This document shows positions 62,188-64,000 of a DNA stretch of 64,000 nt, in pieces. Where the stretch lies: assembly GCA_963708715.1 (NCBI GenBank), contig CAVPSU010000001.1, forward strand, positions 1,860,001-1,924,000. Reading direction: 5' to 3'. Each line of letters starts with the position of its first letter. The first letter of the stretch is position 1. Below the pieces are notes generated by a model. The model was not told where the DNA came from. It saw nothing but the letters and a program-made list of their open reading frames with translations, and did not search any database. The translations under genes and the position numbers were made by a program. This DNA is from DAIOEK01 sp963708715. GTDB lineage: Bacteria; Chloroflexota; Anaerolineae; Anaerolineales; Anaerolineaceae.

Positions 62188-62238
62188 TGAGTAATTAGTT
62201 ATGATCTCAGCCATCCTGATAAAGTATAATGATGTCTT

Positions 62239-62799
62239 ATGGATTTTTTAACAAATCTCGTTGTGGCTATTGGACTTGCCATGGATGCCTTTGCAGTCTC
62301 ACTCGGCGTGGGAACATCCAGGTTGGCTGCTGACAAAAGGTCCATATTTCGTCTGTCATTTCATTTTGGGCTTTTCCAGGGATTGATGACATTCCTTGGA
62401 TGGCTGGCAGGCACAACGATTTCTCGTTGGATAAGCGCTTTCGATCACTGGATCGCCTTAATTCTATTGGCGTTGGTTGGAGTGAATATGATCCGATCCG
62501 GGCTCAATTCCGAGTCAAAATCGTACTCTCAGAATCCCTCAAAGGGTAGTTTCCTGGTTTTATTGTCGGTAGCTACCAGCATAGATGCAATGGCAGTTGG
62601 TTTAAGTCTGGCGATGATTGATACACCCATCCTCCAACCGGTCTTGACGATAGCTTTGGTGACTGTAGGATTATCCTTATTCGGTTTACACATGGGGAAC
62701 AAGCTCGGTGAACGATTTGGTAAACGGATGGAAATAATAGGCGGATTGATCTTGATCGGGATTGGTCTTCGAATCCTAATTACCCATATCTATGTATAA
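62239..62799 (+). CDS. mntP: Manganese efflux pump MntP
   Basis: The protein (186 residues) has six transmembrane helices and the paired MntP motifs: LVVAIGLAMDAFAVSLGVG and LLSVATSIDAMAVGLSLAM, with Asp in the third and first helices. It exports Mn2+ to keep the cytosol free of excess. TATAAT at 62225-62230 may be the -10 box. No yybP-ykoY riboswitch pattern is seen upstream. Confidence 0.94.
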   Translation: MDFLTNLVVAIGLAMDAFAVSLGVGTSRLAADKRSIFRLSFHFGLFQGLMTFLGWLAGTTISRWISAFDHWIALILLALVGVNMIRSGLNSESKSYSQNPSKGSFLVLLSVATSIDAMAVGLSLAMIDTPILQPVLTIALVTVGLSLFGLHMGNKLGERFGKRMEIIGGLILIGIGLRILITHIYV

Positions 62800-62829
62800 A
62801 AAATCCCTCTTTTGTCACAAAAGAGGGAT
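62797..62829 (-). terminator. Terminator of the secreted-protein gene
   Basis: ATCCCTCTTTTGT (62803-62815) pairs with ACAAAAGAGGGAT (62817-62829). The A-run at 62797-62803 becomes a U-tract on the minus strand. Confidence 0.75.
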
Positions 62830-62850
62830 AGGATATATTTGATTGCCCGG

Positions 62851-64000
62851 TTATGGAGCCATTAAGATCGGGATGGCATTGTACATTTCGCCAACCAGAG
62901 TTCCTTTGACCGGATTGGACATCACCCAGACGGTTGCCATTAAATTGCTACCGGCGGGTCCTTCAATCATGGCTGATCCACCTGTGGTTCCGTCAGTATA
63001 ATAACCGAATTCAGCGCCAGCGGTGCCAATTTTATTTGCAGACGTTTCGACTTTCACCCCATTCGCGATCGCCGGCAAAGCGTGCGTCCCTAACAATTTT
63101 CCATTCTTATCAAAATATTTTACTTTTACTGCTCCGCTGGCAAGATTGGCTCCTAAGTTCATCACATAGATCGTCGTTCTTTGTTTTTGTCCTGTCGTGT
63201 AATAACTGGTTGAGTAGTTTGCATATGGAACTGCCATTCGGTCTGAGCCTACAGATTGACCGGAGAATGTGGCAGACATTCCTGCGTCTTTGGCATGCCC
63301 GAATACCAAAATATCAGTGGTAGTGCTTGTGACCACGGCATGCCCGGAATAACCGGTTGTTGTACCACTCGGAACACAAGCGTTATACCAGGCATATTTA
63401 GTTGGACCAAGCGTTAATGTACCCTTTTTACCGGTATTATAGGTGATTGTTACCGTCGTGGTCTGGGTTTCGTCGGTGTTATAAACATAGTACGAAGTCG
63501 ACATTCCACCCAGGGCGGAGCAAAGCGCAATGGGCATAAATACTTTCTTGCCAACCTGAGAGAAGCTGTCGTTGGCATAAACACCGTTTCCGTTCGAGGT
63601 CAAATTTAGCTGCATACCAGCAATCTTACCGATAGTCGTAGTCCCAGACCGGATCGCTTTAACATGGACAGCACCACTAAAACCGGCTGGTATCTCACTT
63701 ACTTTGGAGAGATCAAAATAGGCAGCATTCCCGGCACCAATATTAGTTTTGGTCAATGTGATTGGGGTTGCTCCTCCGAAAAATTCGAGGGTCAGATTTG
63801 CCGGTTTATTGTCGAGGTTTTGTACAGAAAACACCGTCGAAATCGATCCTTTGTACGCATGCAAAAACCAGATCTCCGCGCTCCCTTGAATGAATCCGGT
63901 AGCCATTGGCCGTGATTTTGCAGTACTTACTGAAGGGATCTGGGTCATGGTTACAGCCAGTTGGACATCAGATTTGACCACTGCTGACCCACGGAAACCA
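62851..64000 (-). CDS. Putative secreted beta-rich protein, cut by the window end
   Basis: The frame stays open to base 64000, so the 5' end lies outside. At least 382 residues are visible. It has repeated Ser/Thr/Gly-rich modules of beta type (QNLDNKPANLTLEFFGG, VYNTDETQTTTVTITYNTG, MNLGANLASGAVKVKYFDKNG), each like a short fibronectin/Ig-like domain seen in exported proteins. No catalytic residue is recognisable. It is probably a cell-surface or secreted protein. Confidence 0.65.
   Translation of the reverse strand, partial: GFRGSAVVKSDVQLAVTMTQIPSVSTAKSRPMATGFIQGSAEIWFLHAYKGSISTVFSVQNLDNKPANLTLEFFGGATPITLTKTNIGAGNAAYFDLSKVSEIPAGFSGAVHVKAIRSGTTTIGKIAGMQLNLTSNGNGVYANDSFSQVGKKVFMPIALCSALGGMSTSYYVYNTDETQTTTVTITYNTGKKGTLTLGPTKYAWYNACVPSGTTTGYSGHAVVTSTTTDILVFGHAKDAGMSATFSGQSVGSDRMAVPYANYSTSYYTTGQKQRTTIYVMNLGANLASGAVKVKYFDKNGKLLGTHALPAIANGVKVETSANKIGTAGAEFGYYTDGTTGGSAMIEGPAGSNLMATVWVMSNPVKGTLVGEMYNAIPILMAP

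Overview
This window reads as a chromosomal segment of an anaerobic or facultative bacterium, most likely Chloroflexota, class Anaerolineae. That placement is an inference: moderate GC, many lipoproteins with Pro/Thr/Ser-rich linkers, a NAD-linked formate dehydrogenase, a sortase with an xPxTG substrate, RNase J, and Pst genes with an N-terminally extended PstA. No 16S or other marker is present. Genes are packed in short operons, often with 4-bp ATGA overlaps. The sequence also carries REP-like and tandem repeats and a few broken genes.

Layout. 1-2.1 kb: end of a glycerol-3-phosphate-type FAD oxidoreductase operon (with DUF1667) and a beta-propeller lipoprotein. 2.1-6.2 kb: a DUF4013 membrane protein, a methyltransferase-TetR operon with a 22-bp palindromic operator, a GNAT, and a CarH-type B12 light sensor. 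6.4-9.7 kb: 2-oxoacid dehydrogenase E1alpha-E1beta-E2. 9.9-14.4 kb: SDR, a 155-bp tandem repeat, response regulator, VOC protein, a retropepsin-like protein without catalytic Asp, and anchored hypotheticals. 14.5-23.6 kb: a PHO-box-preceded phosphate island, pstS-pstC-pstA-pstB-phoU, then two thymidylate-kinase-like proteins, a CHAD protein, a calcineurin-type phosphoesterase and a stand-alone Ppx/GppA-type HD domain. 23.6-29.7 kb (minus strand): three Hsp20 genes, GH1 glucosidase, a frameshifted WD40 gene, a lipoprotein and a thiolase. 29.7-32.2 kb: MFS transporter plus ArsR-type regulator. 32.2-34.0 kb: tRNA-Asn, a partial duplicate of its 3' part, and a RAYT transposase between inverted REPs. 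34.1-40.1 kb: formate dehydrogenase (FdhA, HoxU-like, NuoE-NuoF fusion) with mobA and fdhD. 40.3-41.8 kb: a decayed carotenoid-type FAD oxidoreductase. 41.8-46.1 kb: two transporters and a membrane sulfatase-fold protein. 46.3-51.5 kb: a double CDGSH protein, an MBL-mutY-pcm operon and RNase J. 51.6-54.3 kb: sortase and its substrate. 54.4-57.4 kb: btuFCD-like B12 uptake under a cobalamin riboswitch. 57.5-64 kb: SRPBCC protein, GH13 amylase, an HD-GYP sensor, a small lipoprotein, MntP and a cut-off secreted protein.

How the parts work together. The phosphate island joins phosphate uptake (Pst/PhoU) to proteins that look like a polyphosphate-handling set: CHAD binds polyphosphate, the HD protein matches the C-terminal domain of exopolyphosphatase/GppA, and the paired P-loop kinases could move phosphate to or from nucleotides. 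No ppk or full ppx is present, so this is the best candidate here for an undescribed system. Vitamin B12 appears twice, as the CarH cofactor and as the ligand of the btu riboswitch. The formate dehydrogenase locus carries its own guanylyltransferase (mobA) and sulfurtransferase (fdhD).

Caution: phoU and the WD40 gene each appear to carry one extra T in the same 9-base context, GACTTCTGG, and the 849-2033 lipoprotein may carry one near its start. Sequencing or assembly error, real decay, or recoding are all possible.
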